Made by a program: the position numbers and the translations under genes. A model generated the notes under the pieces. The model did not search any database. It worked only from the letters and a program-made list of their open reading frames with translations, and was not told where the DNA came from. From Streptomyces cinnamoneus (GTDB taxonomy: Bacteria > Actinomycetota > Actinomycetes > Streptomycetales > Streptomycetaceae), in NCBI RefSeq assembly GCF_002939475.1, contig NZ_PKFQ01000001.1:4771001-4835000 (forward strand): 64,000 nt of DNA, written 5' to 3'. The number at the start of each line of letters is the position of its first letter. The first letter of the stretch is position 1. This document shows positions 19,024 to 27,025 of this stretch, piece by piece.

Positions 19024-19723
19024 CGAGAAAGACGTCGTGACCGGCACGGACGGGGCGGTGGCCGCCGGTGCCGCGGACGCGGTGGCGGACGCGGTGGCGG
19101 ACGCGGGCGACCCGGCCCCGGACGAACAGGCCCGCGGCTGGCAGCTGGACCTCTCCCGCGCCCCCAACGCCACGAAGATCGTGATCGCGGGAGGGTTCGG
19201 CGTCGGCAAGACGACGTTCGTCGGCTCCGTCTCCGAGATCACCCCCTTGCGGACGGAGGCCGTCATGACCACGGCCGCCGAGGACGTGGACGACCTCACC
19301 GCGGTCCCCGACAAGGCGACCACCACGGTCGCCATGGACTTCGGCCGCATCACCCTCGACGCCGACCTCGTGCTGTACCTGTTCGGCACGCCCGGCCAGA
19401 AGCGGTTCTGGTTCATGTGGGACGACCTGGTGCGCGGAGCCATCGGCGCCGTCGTCCTGGTGGACACGCGGCGGCTGGCCGACTGCTTCCCCGCGCTCGA
19501 CTACTTCGAAAGCGGCGGCCTGCCGTACGTCGTCGCCGTCAACCACTTCGACGGCGCCACCCGGCACGCCCCGGAGGTGGTCCGCGAGGCGCTCGCCCTG
19601 CCGGCGGACGTACCGGTCGTGACCATGGACGCACGCCGGCGGATCACGGTCGTCGAGACGCTGCTGACCCTGGTGGGCCGGGCCCTCGCCGTCACGGACA
19701 CCGGCCCCCAGGAGCGGAGGTGA
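19004..19723 (+). CDS. cvnD: Conservon GTP-binding protein CvnD
   Basis: 239 residues from GTG 19004, inside the end of cvnC. Acidic N-terminal tail (~1-45), then a small GTPase domain: P-loop GGFGVGKT (~63-70), VAMDFGRI (switch region), LFGTPGQKRFWFMWDDL (DxxG-equivalent replaced by GTPGQ), and AVNHFDG in place of NKxD. ATP/GTP-binding of the conservon Ras-like class. Followed after 7 bp by a flavin monooxygenase gene, so all five genes are likely one transcript. Confidence 0.92.
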   Translation: MDSADSDEKDVVTGTDGAVAAGAADAVADAVADAGDPAPDEQARGWQLDLSRAPNATKIVIAGGFGVGKTTFVGSVSEITPLRTEAVMTTAAEDVDDLTAVPDKATTTVAMDFGRITLDADLVLYLFGTPGQKRFWFMWDDLVRGAIGAVVLVDTRRLADCFPALDYFESGGLPYVVAVNHFDGATRHAPEVVREALALPADVPVVTMDARRRITVVETLLTLVGRALAVTDTGPQERR

Positions 19724-19730
19724 GCGCGCC

Positions 19731-21065
19731 GTGCGCCGGATCCTGATAGTCGGAGCAGGCCAGTCCGGGCTCCAGCTGGCCCTCGGCCTCCAGGCCAAGG
19801 GCTACGACGTGACCGTCATGTCGAACCGCACGGCCGAGGAGATCCGGGCCGGGCGGGTCATGTCGACCCAGATCATGTTCCGCACCGCCCTGCGGTACGA
19901 GCGCGAGCTGGGCCTCAACTTCTGGGAGAGCCTCGCCCCCTGCGTGGAGGGCCTCGGCCTGTCCGTCGCCGGCACGGTGCCCGGCGTCGCGGGCGTCCAG
20001 CGCCTGGTCGACTGGGTGGGCCGGCTCGACGGCTACGCCCAGTCCGTCGACCAGCGGGTGAAGATGGCCGGCTGGCTCGACACCTTCGCCGAGCGCGGCG
20101 GCCGGCTCGTCATCCACGCCGCGGCCGTCTCCGACCTGGACTTCCTGGCCCCCCGCTACGACCTGGTGCTGGTCTCGGCGGGCAAGGGCGAGCTGGTGTC
20201 CCTCTTCCCCCGGGACGCCGCCCGCTCGCCCCACGCCACGCCCAGGCGGTCCCTGGCCCTCGCCTACGTCCACGGCCTGGGCCCGCGCGCCGAGCACCCG
20301 GAGTACGACGCGGCCCGCTGCAACCTCGTGCCCGGCGTCGGCGAGCTGTGGGTCATCCCCACGCTCACCACCTCCGGCCGCGCCGACATCCTCTTCTGGG
20401 AGGGCCTGCCGGGCGGCCCGCTCGACGTCTTCCGCGACGTCGACGGCCCCGGCGAGCACCTGGCGCGCACGCTGGAGCTGCTGGAACGGTTCGTGCCGTG
20501 GGAGTACGGGCGGGCCACGGCCGTGGAGCTGACCGACGCCCGGGCCACCCTGGCCGGCGGCTACACCCCGGTCGTCCGCGACCCGGTCGGCCGGCTGCCC
20601 TCCGGCGGGCTGGTCCTCGGCGTCGCGGACGCGGTCGTCGTCAACGACCCGCTCACCGGCCAGGGCTCCAACTCGGCCGCCAAGTGCGCGGCCTCGTACC
20701 TCGCGTCGATCGTCGAGCGGGGCGACGCCCCCTTCGACGCCGACTGGATGCGGACCGCCTTCGACCGCTACTGGGCCTCGGCGCGGCACGTGACGCGGTG
20801 GACCAACACGATGCTGGCGCCCCCCGCCGCCCACGTCCGGGCCCTCATCGCCGCGGCGGCCGGCGCGCAACCGGTCGCCGACCGCTTCGCCAACGGCTAC
20901 GACGACCCGTCGGACTTCGCGCACTACTTCTTCGACGCGGCGGAGGCGGAGGCGTATGTGGCACAGGTGATGAAGGAGCTGAGGGAGTCGAGGGACCCCA
21001 CGGAGGGGCCGCCGGTGAGGGCGGCGAACAGGGCCGGCCCGCCCGGCGGCGCGGCCGGGCGCTAG
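19731..21065 (+). CDS. StyA-like FAD-dependent monooxygenase (styrene/indole monooxygenase family)
   Basis: 444 residues, GTG start with GGAGG 10 bases upstream. N-terminal FAD dinucleotide-binding motif RILIVGAGQSGLQLALGL, StyA-type MSTQIMFRTALRYERELGLNFWE (motif ~45-66), RVKMAGWL, and GLVLGVADAVVVNDPLTGQGSNSA (second FAD contact, ~300-325). Such enzymes epoxidise or hydroxylate aromatic substrates with a separate flavin reductase, which is not encoded nearby. Being the fifth gene of the conservon operon suggests a regulated or signalling-linked oxidation; P450s occupy this place in some other conservons. The TAG stop lies in the edge of a 165-bp palindromic element, and the last ~30 residues are low-complexity. 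Confidence 0.87.
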   Translation: MRRILIVGAGQSGLQLALGLQAKGYDVTVMSNRTAEEIRAGRVMSTQIMFRTALRYERELGLNFWESLAPCVEGLGLSVAGTVPGVAGVQRLVDWVGRLDGYAQSVDQRVKMAGWLDTFAERGGRLVIHAAAVSDLDFLAPRYDLVLVSAGKGELVSLFPRDAARSPHATPRRSLALAYVHGLGPRAEHPEYDAARCNLVPGVGELWVIPTLTTSGRADILFWEGLPGGPLDVFRDVDGPGEHLARTLELLERFVPWEYGRATAVELTDARATLAGGYTPVVRDPVGRLPSGGLVLGVADAVVVNDPLTGQGSNSAAKCAASYLASIVERGDAPFDADWMRTAFDRYWASARHVTRWTNTMLAPPAAHVRALIAAAAGAQPVADRFANGYDDPSDFAHYFFDAAEAEAYVAQVMKELRESRDPTEGPPVRAANRAGPPGGAAGR

Positions 21066-21226
21066 GGGGTGCCCGATGGGTCGGCACGGGCCCTGCGGAG
21101 CCGGTACGGCACCTCGCTGCGTTGTCGCATCAGCCGAGGACGCCCGGTCCGAGGCAGATGCTCCGCCTTGCGATCTACCGCACCGACCACCGCAGGACCC
21201 GCACCGACCCATCGGACACCCCCTAG
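21062..21226. repeat. 165-bp near-perfect palindromic element (MITE-like or RNA hairpin)
   Basis: Arms 21062-21084 and 21204-21226 match at 22 of 23 bases, and complementarity continues inwards, with one 1-nt gap, almost to the centre near 21144. Over the outer 45 bases, nearly all differences are transitions that would be G-U pairs in minus-strand RNA. Each end is CTAG, which could be a 4-bp target duplication or part of the repeat. The plus-strand stop codon of the monooxygenase gene falls in the left CTAG. The element fills most of the 245-bp gap to the next gene. Confidence 0.8.
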
Positions 21227-21310
21227 GGGAGCGGGCCCAAGACGCCGCCGTGGTGGTCCGGTCGGCGGTCCGGACGCGGCGCGAGGGGCCGTCGCCTCGG
21301 GGGCCGTTCC

Positions 21311-22021
21311 TCAACGGCGGTGCGCCGGTCTCGCGCCCGGGAGGCGCAACCGCAGCCGTCCCGCGGCCGCCCCGCCGCCGCTCCCGCCCTCGACGCGGCG
21401 CAGCTCGGCCAGTTGTCCGGGCGAGAGCGACGCCAGCAGCTTCTCGACCGCACCCAGCCGCTTGCGCACCGCGTCCTTCTGCTTCCTCTGTTCGGCGGTG
21501 AGCGTCTGCTGGACGTTCAGCGCGTCCCGGGACCGGGAGGCGAGGGTCGCGGTCCGCCTCGCGTCCTGCGAGAGCCGGCCGATCACGGCCGCCCGGCTGT
21601 CGGCCGCCCGGTCGATCTGGTGCCGCGTGTCCATCGCCTGCCGTGCGTCGGAGCTGAAGAGGAACCGCAGCCACGGCGCCGCCGCCGCGCCGCCGCCGTC
21701 CCGGTACTGCGCCCTGGCCAGCCGCCCGGCGTCGACGCGGCCCGCGTTCAGGGCGACGCGCGCGCCGGCCAGTTCCTCGCCCAGCCGGTCGACCACGGCG
21801 CGCTGCTTCTTCAGCTTCTCGCGGGTCGCGGCGTAGGCCTCGCCGGCCTCCTCGGCCTTCCGGTACAGCGACTGGAGCTGCGTCAGCAGCGCGCTCACCG
21901 GCCGGCCCGGCGGCGCGGCGGGCGCCGCCCCCGCGGGCACGGTGGGCACGGCGAGCACGGCCGCCCCGGCGGCCAGCGCCACCGTGCGCACCGAGCGGAC
22001 GAGGCGACGGGACGGGGACAC
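21311..22021 (-). CDS. Secreted coiled-coil protein resembling NlpC/P60 endopeptidase N-termini
   Basis: 236 residues; GTG 22021 has GGAGG seven bases upstream. Signal peptide (TVALAAGAAVLAVPTVPAGAAPA), then long amphipathic helices (~40-215) with heptads rich in Ala, Arg, Lys and Gln. The pattern (LTQLQSLYRKAEEAGEAYAAT) matches the coiled-coil half of RipA-type peptidoglycan endopeptidases. The catalytic NlpC/P60 domain with DCSG is absent and the C-terminus is a basic tail. It may be a regulator or spacer protein of the wall, or a truncated hydrolase. Confidence 0.75.
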   Translation of the reverse strand: MSPSRRLVRSVRTVALAAGAAVLAVPTVPAGAAPAAPPGRPVSALLTQLQSLYRKAEEAGEAYAATREKLKKQRAVVDRLGEELAGARVALNAGRVDAGRLARAQYRDGGGAAAAPWLRFLFSSDARQAMDTRHQIDRAADSRAAVIGRLSQDARRTATLASRSRDALNVQQTLTAEQRKQKDAVRKRLGAVEKLLASLSPGQLAELRRVEGGSGGGAAAGRLRLRLPGARPAHRR

Positions 22022-22129
22022 GGACTCACCTCCGGTTACGGGCCTGACGGTGCCGTGGAGGATCGTGGCACGCACCCCCGCGCAGATATGACTAGTGCGA
22101 CCGGTAAGGGGCGAAACGGCGCAACGCGC

Positions 22130-22447
22130 TCACCCCTGAGGGGGCGTCCCGTCCTCGGGGGCCCGGCCGGACGGCGGCGAGGGACGCCGCGACCACGGCC
22201 AGCGCAGACCGCCTCCCGGCCTTCCCTCGGGGTCGTACGCGTACTTCCACCCCCTCGGCAGGCCCAGCCGCCGGGTGGTGCCCGCGGGCACCCGCCGGTA
22301 GACGTGCACCGTCGGGGCGGCGCCCTCCTCCGCGGCCGGCACCGGGACCGTGTACGTCTTGGGCGGCAGGCCCGTGTGTCCCAGGAGCACGGACAGCACG
22401 CGCCCGTCCAGTGGGCCGCCCTCGAAGGGCGTCTTCTCGCTTCTCAC
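22130..22447 (-). CDS. Conserved hypothetical protein, 105 aa
   Basis: 105 residues from GTG 22447. Begins with FEGGPLDGRVLSVLL, a pattern seen in many short actinobacterial proteins, followed by YTVPVPAA, VHVYRR and GWKYAYDPEG; predicted as one small beta-rich domain with a Pro-rich tail. No catalytic motif or signal peptide. The ribosome site is weak. Function unknown. Confidence 0.6.
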   Translation of the reverse strand: MRSEKTPFEGGPLDGRVLSVLLGHTGLPPKTYTVPVPAAEEGAAPTVHVYRRVPAGTTRRLGLPRGWKYAYDPEGRPGGGLRWPWSRRPSPPSGRAPEDGTPPQG

Positions 22448-22551
22448 GCAGTCAGTGTCCGTCAGCCCCGCCCGTGGGCCGTCATCAGGTGGCGCCGGGG
22501 GGGCCCGGCGTCACCCGGAGGGCCGGGCGGCCGCCCGGCCCCGGCCGCCGG

Positions 22552-23274
22552 TCACATCAGGTGGGCCGCCTCCGCGACGACGGGGGCCACGCGCCGGGCC
22601 AGATCGCCCACCGGACCGTCCGCGGGCTCCATGGCCAGGGCCGAGCGCGTCACGCGGGCGGTCTGCGGGTCGCTCGCCGCCGTGGCCGTGAGCAGGGCCA
22701 CGAAGTGGTCGACGAGCCAGTCGCGCAGCTCCTGCCGCGGGGGCTGTTTCTCCTCGTCCAGCCAGATCAGGGAGGCCGCCTCGACGGCCGTTATCCACGT
22801 GCGGACCATCATCCGCAGCCGCACGCCGGGAGCCGGCACGGACAGGTGCTTGAGGATCTGCGCGGCCGCGGCCCGGCGCACCTCGTCGACGATGGCGCCC
22901 GTGCGGGAGGTCTCGGCGACGCTGCCGCCCTGCAGCAGGGCGCTGAAACCGGCGTCGTGCTCGTCGACGAAGGCGAGGTAGCGGTCGAGGGCGGCGGCGA
23001 GGCGGCCCGTGAGCGGGCCGGTCTGGGGCTCGGCGAAGCAGAGTTCGAGGTCGTCGGCGGCGCTGCGCAGGGCGGCCTCGTACAACTGGGCCTTGCCGCC
23101 GGGGAAGTAGCGGTAGACGAGCGGCCGGGACACCTCCGCGGCGGCCGCGACGTCGTCGAGGGAGATGTCCTCGGGCGCGCGGTGCGCGAAGAGCCCGAGC
23201 GCCGCGGTGATGAGCTGGGCGCGCCGCTCGGTGACGCTGAGCCTGCGGTAGGAGGCGGTTCCGCTGCCGGTCAT
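22552..23274 (-). CDS. TetR-family transcriptional regulator
   Basis: 240 residues. TetR helix-turn-helix at ~17-60 (ERRAQLITAALGLFAHR, SLDDVAAAAEVSRPLVYRYFPGGKAQLYEAAL). The C-terminal ligand domain is helical and unassigned. It lies 85 bp downstream of the AurF-like gene on the same strand and probably controls that operon through the palindromic sites in the 24320-24496 divergent region. Confidence 0.92.
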   Translation of the reverse strand: MTGSGTASYRRLSVTERRAQLITAALGLFAHRAPEDISLDDVAAAAEVSRPLVYRYFPGGKAQLYEAALRSAADDLELCFAEPQTGPLTGRLAAALDRYLAFVDEHDAGFSALLQGGSVAETSRTGAIVDEVRRAAAAQILKHLSVPAPGVRLRMMVRTWITAVEAASLIWLDEEKQPPRQELRDWLVDHFVALLTATAASDPQTARVTRSALAMEPADGPVGDLARRVAPVVAEAAHLM

Positions 23275-23359
23275 GCCTGGCAGGGTAACGGTCGCGGCCT
23301 CGGGCGGGGCTGGGGCGGTCGGTCGGCCGGCGGGGCACCGGGCGGGCGCCGGGACCGGC

Positions 23360-24319
23360 TCAGGCCAGCAGCCCCGAGCTTCTCCACAACCGGCGCCCGG
23401 CCCCTCGGAGCAGGCCGAGGTCGTCCAGGAAGTCCGTCAGCCGCCGGGCCCCCGTCCGCATCACCTCCCGCCGGTGGGCGCTGGCTCTGACCTGGGCGAG
23501 GGCCTCGCGGCGGTCCAGGCCCACGTTCGTGTAGACCTGCGGGTTGACGAACGCGCGGGAGAAGACGCGGGCGGCCTCACCCGCGCTGATCCGCGTGAGC
23601 TCCGCCTCCCAGCGCGGACAGGACACCATCTGGCGGCGCAACTCCTCCCGGGCGTAGCGGACGTGGCGCGCCTCCTCGACCACGTGGATGCGGGTGACGC
23701 CGCGGACGAGCGGCTGGACGCGCTCGTCGGGGAAGGTCAGCCGCTGCATCCAGTCGAGGATCTCCTCGCCGAGCAGGGTGCAGGTGAAGGAGCCGGGCGT
23801 GGTGGAGACCGTCTTCAGGAAACGGCCGAGGTTGTGGTGCGTCCGGGAGACGGGATAGGCGGGCGCCCCACCCTTGTGGATCATGCGGGCGAACATCTGC
23901 GAGTGCCGGCACTCGTCGGCGATCTCGGTGAGCGCGTACCGCACGTGGGCGCTGGTGACCGGCTTGTCGTAGACGTGCCGGACCAGCAGCTGCATCAGGA
24001 TGATCTCGAACCATATGCCGAGGGAGGCGAGCGAGGCGGCCTCGTGCCGGGCCAGGTCCATGCGCTGCTCCTCGGGCATCCGCCGCCACAGCGGGGTGTC
24101 GTAGAGCGAGACCAGCTCGGGGGGCCAGTACCACTTGCCGTCCTCGGGGGGCGCGTCCCAGTCGAGTTCGGTGTCGGGGTCGTAGGAGTGCTTCGCGGAG
24201 GACTCGAGCAGCCGCAGGGCGACCTGTTCGCGGTCCTTGAGCGGGCCGAGCGCGTCGTGCGGCGGGTGCGTGGGGTGCCGGTGGAGCGGATGTGCGTGCC
24301 GATCGGGCGCGGTCGTCAT
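23360..24319 (-). CDS. AurF-like diiron oxygenase
   Basis: 319 residues; ATG 24319 follows GAGGTGG. Helical bundle of the p-aminobenzoate N-oxygenase (AurF/CmlI) family with diiron ligands: a Glu in the first long helix (LASLGIWFEI), EIADECRHSQMF, GEEILDWMQ, HVVEEARHVRYAREEL. These enzymes oxidise aryl amines to nitro compounds; many Streptomyces paralogues have unknown substrates. First gene of an operon with tetR; divergent from another diiron protein. No electron-transfer partner in the window. Confidence 0.87.
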   Translation of the reverse strand: MTTAPDRHAHPLHRHPTHPPHDALGPLKDREQVALRLLESSAKHSYDPDTELDWDAPPEDGKWYWPPELVSLYDTPLWRRMPEEQRMDLARHEAASLASLGIWFEIILMQLLVRHVYDKPVTSAHVRYALTEIADECRHSQMFARMIHKGGAPAYPVSRTHHNLGRFLKTVSTTPGSFTCTLLGEEILDWMQRLTFPDERVQPLVRGVTRIHVVEEARHVRYAREELRRQMVSCPRWEAELTRISAGEAARVFSRAFVNPQVYTNVGLDRREALAQVRASAHRREVMRTGARRLTDFLDDLGLLRGAGRRLWRSSGLLA

Positions 24320-24340
24320 GGCCGATTCCACCTCATGTTC

Positions 24341-24436
24341 GGTTACCGCCGGTACGGCCTTATAAGACAACTTGTCAGTAACAGCCGTCAACCCCTCGGG
24401 ACGATGCCCGTACCGCTCATTGACCGGGCGGTAACC
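24341..24436. promoter_or_regulatory. Nested inverted repeats between divergent diiron genes (candidate TetR operators)
   Basis: GGTTACCGCC (24341-24350) is repeated inverted as GGCGGTAACC (24427-24436); the adjoining GGTACGG (24351-24357) is inverted at 24408-24414. Between them is GACAA-C-TTGTC (24366-24376), a short TetR-type palindrome next to the AT-rich TTATAAG. The arrangement suits one repressor controlling both promoters. Confidence 0.5.
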
Positions 24437-24496
24437 ACCGTGTGAGCCTGCCAACGACCTGTGGGCGCACGGCAGAAGCAAGGTTCGGAGGCGTTC

Positions 24497-25594
24497 ATGA
24501 CGACGCACGAGCTCTACGCGCACGACCCGGGGTCCCGGGGGTGGGAGGTGCCCGCCACCGGCGCCGCCCGCTTCGGCTGGGACTACGACGACGGCCGCGA
24601 ACGGCTCCTCGCCCTCTACCGGAAGGGCAAGGACAAGCAGTGGGACGCCGACAAGCGCATCGACTGGGACGAGGAGGTGGACCCCTACGATCCGCTCGGT
24701 GTGCCGGACGCCAACCTGCCGGGCCACGGCAGCCCGTACTGGGACCGCATGGGCGCCTTGGGGCAGCGGGAGCTGCGCCGGCACTTCGCGTCCTGGCAGT
24801 TCAGCCAGTTCCTGCACGGGGAGCAGGGCGCCCTGGTGTGCGCGAGCCGCATCGTGGAGTCCGTGCCCGACCTGGACGCGAAGTTCTACTCCGCCACCCA
24901 GGCCATGGACGAGGCCCGCCATGTGGAGATCTACAGCCGCTTCCTGCACGAGAAGATCGGCATGCTCTACCCGGTCAACCTCAGTCTTCGCTCCCTGCTC
25001 GACAGCACCTTGCGCGACTCCCGTTGGGACATGCCCTACCTGGGGATGCAGGTGCTGATCGAGGGGCTGGCGCTCGCGGCCTTCGGCATGCTGCGCGACA
25101 ACACGAGCAAGCCGCTGCCGAAGCAGATCCTCGCCTACGTGATGCAGGACGAGGCCCGCCACGTCGCCTTCGGGCGCATGGCGCTGCGGGACCACTACCG
25201 CCAGCTGTCCGCCGCCGAACTGCGCGAGCGGGAGGACTTCGTGATCGAGGGCTGCCATCTGATGCGCGACCGGCTGCGCGGTGACGAGGTGCTGGTCGAT
25301 TTCGGAGTGCCGGCCGCCGAGGCCGCGGCCCTGAGTGAACAGTCCGAATATCTCCGGCTGTTCCGCAAGCTTCTTTTCAGTCGCATCGTGCCGTGTGTGA
25401 AAGATATCGGCCTGTGGGGTGAAAGGCTTCAAAGGGCCTATGTCGACATGGGGGTATTCGACCTGGGCGCCTGCGATCTCGACCGGTTGATGGCCCAGGA
25501 CGAGGAGCTGGCGGAACGGCTTGACGTGCAGCGATTCGCCCGGGAGGAAGCCGCGCGCACGGCTGAGATCGCCGAGGTGATATCGGAGGCATAA
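24497..25594 (+). CDS. Ferritin-like diiron protein (RNR/bacterial monooxygenase superfamily)
   Basis: 365 residues; ATG 24497 follows GGAGG by six bases. Four-helix bundle with a duplicated ligand set: SQFLHGEQGAL (Glu), AMDEARHVEIY (ExxH, ~140), LIEGLALAAFG (Glu, ~195) and MQDEARHVAFGR (ExxH, ~225). The N-terminus (YDDGRERLLALYRKGKD) is of the type seen in uncharacterised actinobacterial diiron oxidases. Divergent from the AurF-like oxygenase. The C-terminal 100 residues are acidic and helical. Substrate unknown. Codon use in the last 250 bases is less GC-biased than in neighbours. Confidence 0.82.
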   Translation: MTTHELYAHDPGSRGWEVPATGAARFGWDYDDGRERLLALYRKGKDKQWDADKRIDWDEEVDPYDPLGVPDANLPGHGSPYWDRMGALGQRELRRHFASWQFSQFLHGEQGALVCASRIVESVPDLDAKFYSATQAMDEARHVEIYSRFLHEKIGMLYPVNLSLRSLLDSTLRDSRWDMPYLGMQVLIEGLALAAFGMLRDNTSKPLPKQILAYVMQDEARHVAFGRMALRDHYRQLSAAELREREDFVIEGCHLMRDRLRGDEVLVDFGVPAAEAAALSEQSEYLRLFRKLLFSRIVPCVKDIGLWGERLQRAYVDMGVFDLGACDLDRLMAQDEELAERLDVQRFAREEAARTAEIAEVISEA

Positions 25595-25650
25595 CAGCGG
25601 TGAGGCAGCTGCGAATTTTTGTCGCAGTTCTGTGCGCAACGGTGAATTGT

Positions 25651-25678
25651 GGAACTCCGTGCAGTACATGGCCGTCTA
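25651..25678 (+). promoter_or_regulatory. Candidate ECF (sigma-E-type) promoter of the deacetylase gene
   Basis: GGAAC (25651-25655), 17-bp spacer, CGTCTA (25673-25678). This resembles the envelope-stress sigma-E pattern of S. coelicolor (GGAAC / CGTC). The inferred mRNA start is about 40 bases before the ATG. Confidence 0.45.
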
Positions 25679-25723
25679 CGCGGGCAGGACACACTCGGGT
25701 GCACGAGGGGGAGTGGGACGTCC

Positions 25724-26539
25724 ATGGCTCGATTGATGGCCCGACGGCGGAACATCGTGATCGCGGCGGGGTCGCTGCTGGCTCTCGCCGGAGTGATATC
25801 CGGGACGGTGGCCGTGGCCACACAGGACACCGACGGCATGGGGGGCGTGAGCGCACAGGGGTCGGCGTCCCCGGACGGCAAGGGCGGAGGGGGTGCTTCT
25901 GCGGTGCCCTCGGACGCCCTCCCGTCCGGCCCGGTGTCGGCGTCGCTCGCGCACGAGACGGAGCGGGGCGGCAAGAACGTCGCCCTCACGATCGACGACG
26001 GACCGGACCCGGTCTGGACCCCGCGGACGCTGGCCGTCCTCAAGCAGAACGGCGTCAAGGCCGTCTTCTGCATGATCGGCCCGTCCGCCAGGGCCCACCC
26101 CGATCTCGTCAAACAGATCGTGGCGGCCGGCCACCGGCTCTGCGACCACTCGGTGGACCACAACACCGCGATGGACAAACGCTCCGAGGAATACCAGAGG
26201 CAGCAGGTGCTCGACGCCAAGAAAATGATCGAGGAAGCCGCCGGCGGCACCGCGGCGGTCCACTACTACCGGGCCCCGGGCGGTGCGTTCACCCCTTACT
26301 CCCGGGGTCTTTCCGCCGCCAACGGAATGCGTCCCCTCGGCTGGAACGTGGACACCCACGACTGGCAGCGACCGGGAGTCGACCGCATCGTCGCGACGGT
26401 GAAACGAGAGGTGCGGGAGGGCCCGATCATCCTCTTCCACGACGGCGGGGGAGAGCGCAGCCAGAGCGTCGAGGCGCTGGCGCGCTGTATTTCCTGGCTG
26501 AAGGAGGAGGGCTACGGCTTCGACTTCCCGAAGGTCTGA
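25724..26539 (+). CDS. Secreted polysaccharide deacetylase (CE4, NodB homology)
   Basis: 271 residues from ATG 25724. N-terminal signal/anchor helix (NIVIAAGSLLALAGVISGTVAV), Gly/Ser linker (~40-75), NodB domain: ALTIDDGPD (catalytic base and metal Asp), CDHSVDH (metal His pair, H-x3-H), YRAPGGAF (motif 3), GWNVDTHDWQ (motif 4) and ILFHDGGG (motif 5). Removes acetyl groups from peptidoglycan or chitin-like sugars outside the membrane. An ECF-type promoter upstream fits a cell-envelope role. Confidence 0.93.
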   Translation: MARLMARRRNIVIAAGSLLALAGVISGTVAVATQDTDGMGGVSAQGSASPDGKGGGGASAVPSDALPSGPVSASLAHETERGGKNVALTIDDGPDPVWTPRTLAVLKQNGVKAVFCMIGPSARAHPDLVKQIVAAGHRLCDHSVDHNTAMDKRSEEYQRQQVLDAKKMIEEAAGGTAAVHYYRAPGGAFTPYSRGLSAANGMRPLGWNVDTHDWQRPGVDRIVATVKREVREGPIILFHDGGGERSQSVEALARCISWLKEEGYGFDFPKV

Positions 26540-26690
26540 TCCGGTCCGGACCACCCGGGCCCGCCGTTGCGTCGGCGCACTCTAGCCGATGTGCCGGCCC
26601 GGGGGGCCCGAAACGGCATACAGGGCGCGTATGAACCCTGTCCGGCGCTAGGCTGCCGGCAGCTTCAGTCGTCCCTCGGCTCACGCGGAC

Positions 26691-26714
26691 GCCCCCGCCC
26701 ATCTTGGCGGGGGC
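26691..26714. terminator. 9-bp GC hairpin
   Basis: GCCCCCGCC-CATCTT-GGCGGGGGC, perfect arms. It is 150 bp after the deacetylase stop and 48 bp before the small gene at 26763; it could end the first or sit in the leader of the second. Confidence 0.6.
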
Positions 26715-26762
26715 CGGGGAGTTGCTGTCCCCGACCTGTCGAGGCGAGGAGGCTGGGGCTGT

Positions 26763-26891
26763 ATGGCACGACCGGAGAACAGGCGAAGGGTTCGTCGTCG
26801 GCGCCCGTCCAGTGACTGGGTCCACCTGGCGGCGGCGGCCCTCACCGCGGTCACTGCCATCGCGGGTGTGGTTGACCAGCTCCTGCGCTGA
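26763..26891 (+). CDS. 42-aa basic protein with hydrophobic C-terminus, possible element remnant
   Basis: ATG preceded by GAGGCGAGGAGG. The first 15 residues are very basic (RPENRRRVRRRR), followed by DWVHLAAAALTAVTAIAG and VDQLLR, enough for one membrane or amphipathic helix. Such peptides are common in Streptomyces integrative elements and phages. The gene is the only plausible one in the 26.5-27.7 kb stretch. Function unknown; could be spurious. Confidence 0.4.
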   Translation: MARPENRRRVRRRRPSSDWVHLAAAALTAVTAIAGVVDQLLR

Positions 26892-26939
26892 CGCGCAAGG
26901 CTGATGAGGTCCCGGACGACGGGTTGGCGCTCACGTGGT

Positions 26940-26970
26940 GGGCCCGGCCGCCGTATGTTCGGCCGGGCCC
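26940..26970. terminator. 11-bp perfect hairpin
   Basis: GGGCCCGGCCG, nine-base loop, CGGCCGGGCCC. Follows the 42-aa gene by 48 bp. Confidence 0.6.
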
Positions 26971-26991
26971 ACACAACGCCCCGCGCATGAC

Positions 26992-27025
26992 AGGCCTGGC
27001 CCTGGGTGGCTCCAGGGCCAGGCCT
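26992..27025. terminator. 14-bp perfect hairpin
   Basis: AGGCCTGGCCCTGG, loop GTGGCT, CCAGGGCCAGGCCT, followed by TTCG. It is the second strong hairpin in 90 bp, giving a double terminator that blocks read-through towards the tRNA region. Confidence 0.75.

Noticed and set aside
22511-23338. 275-codon frame overlapping tetR on the same strand
   Set aside because: Out of frame with the recognisable TetR helix-turn-helix and Arg/Pro-rich.
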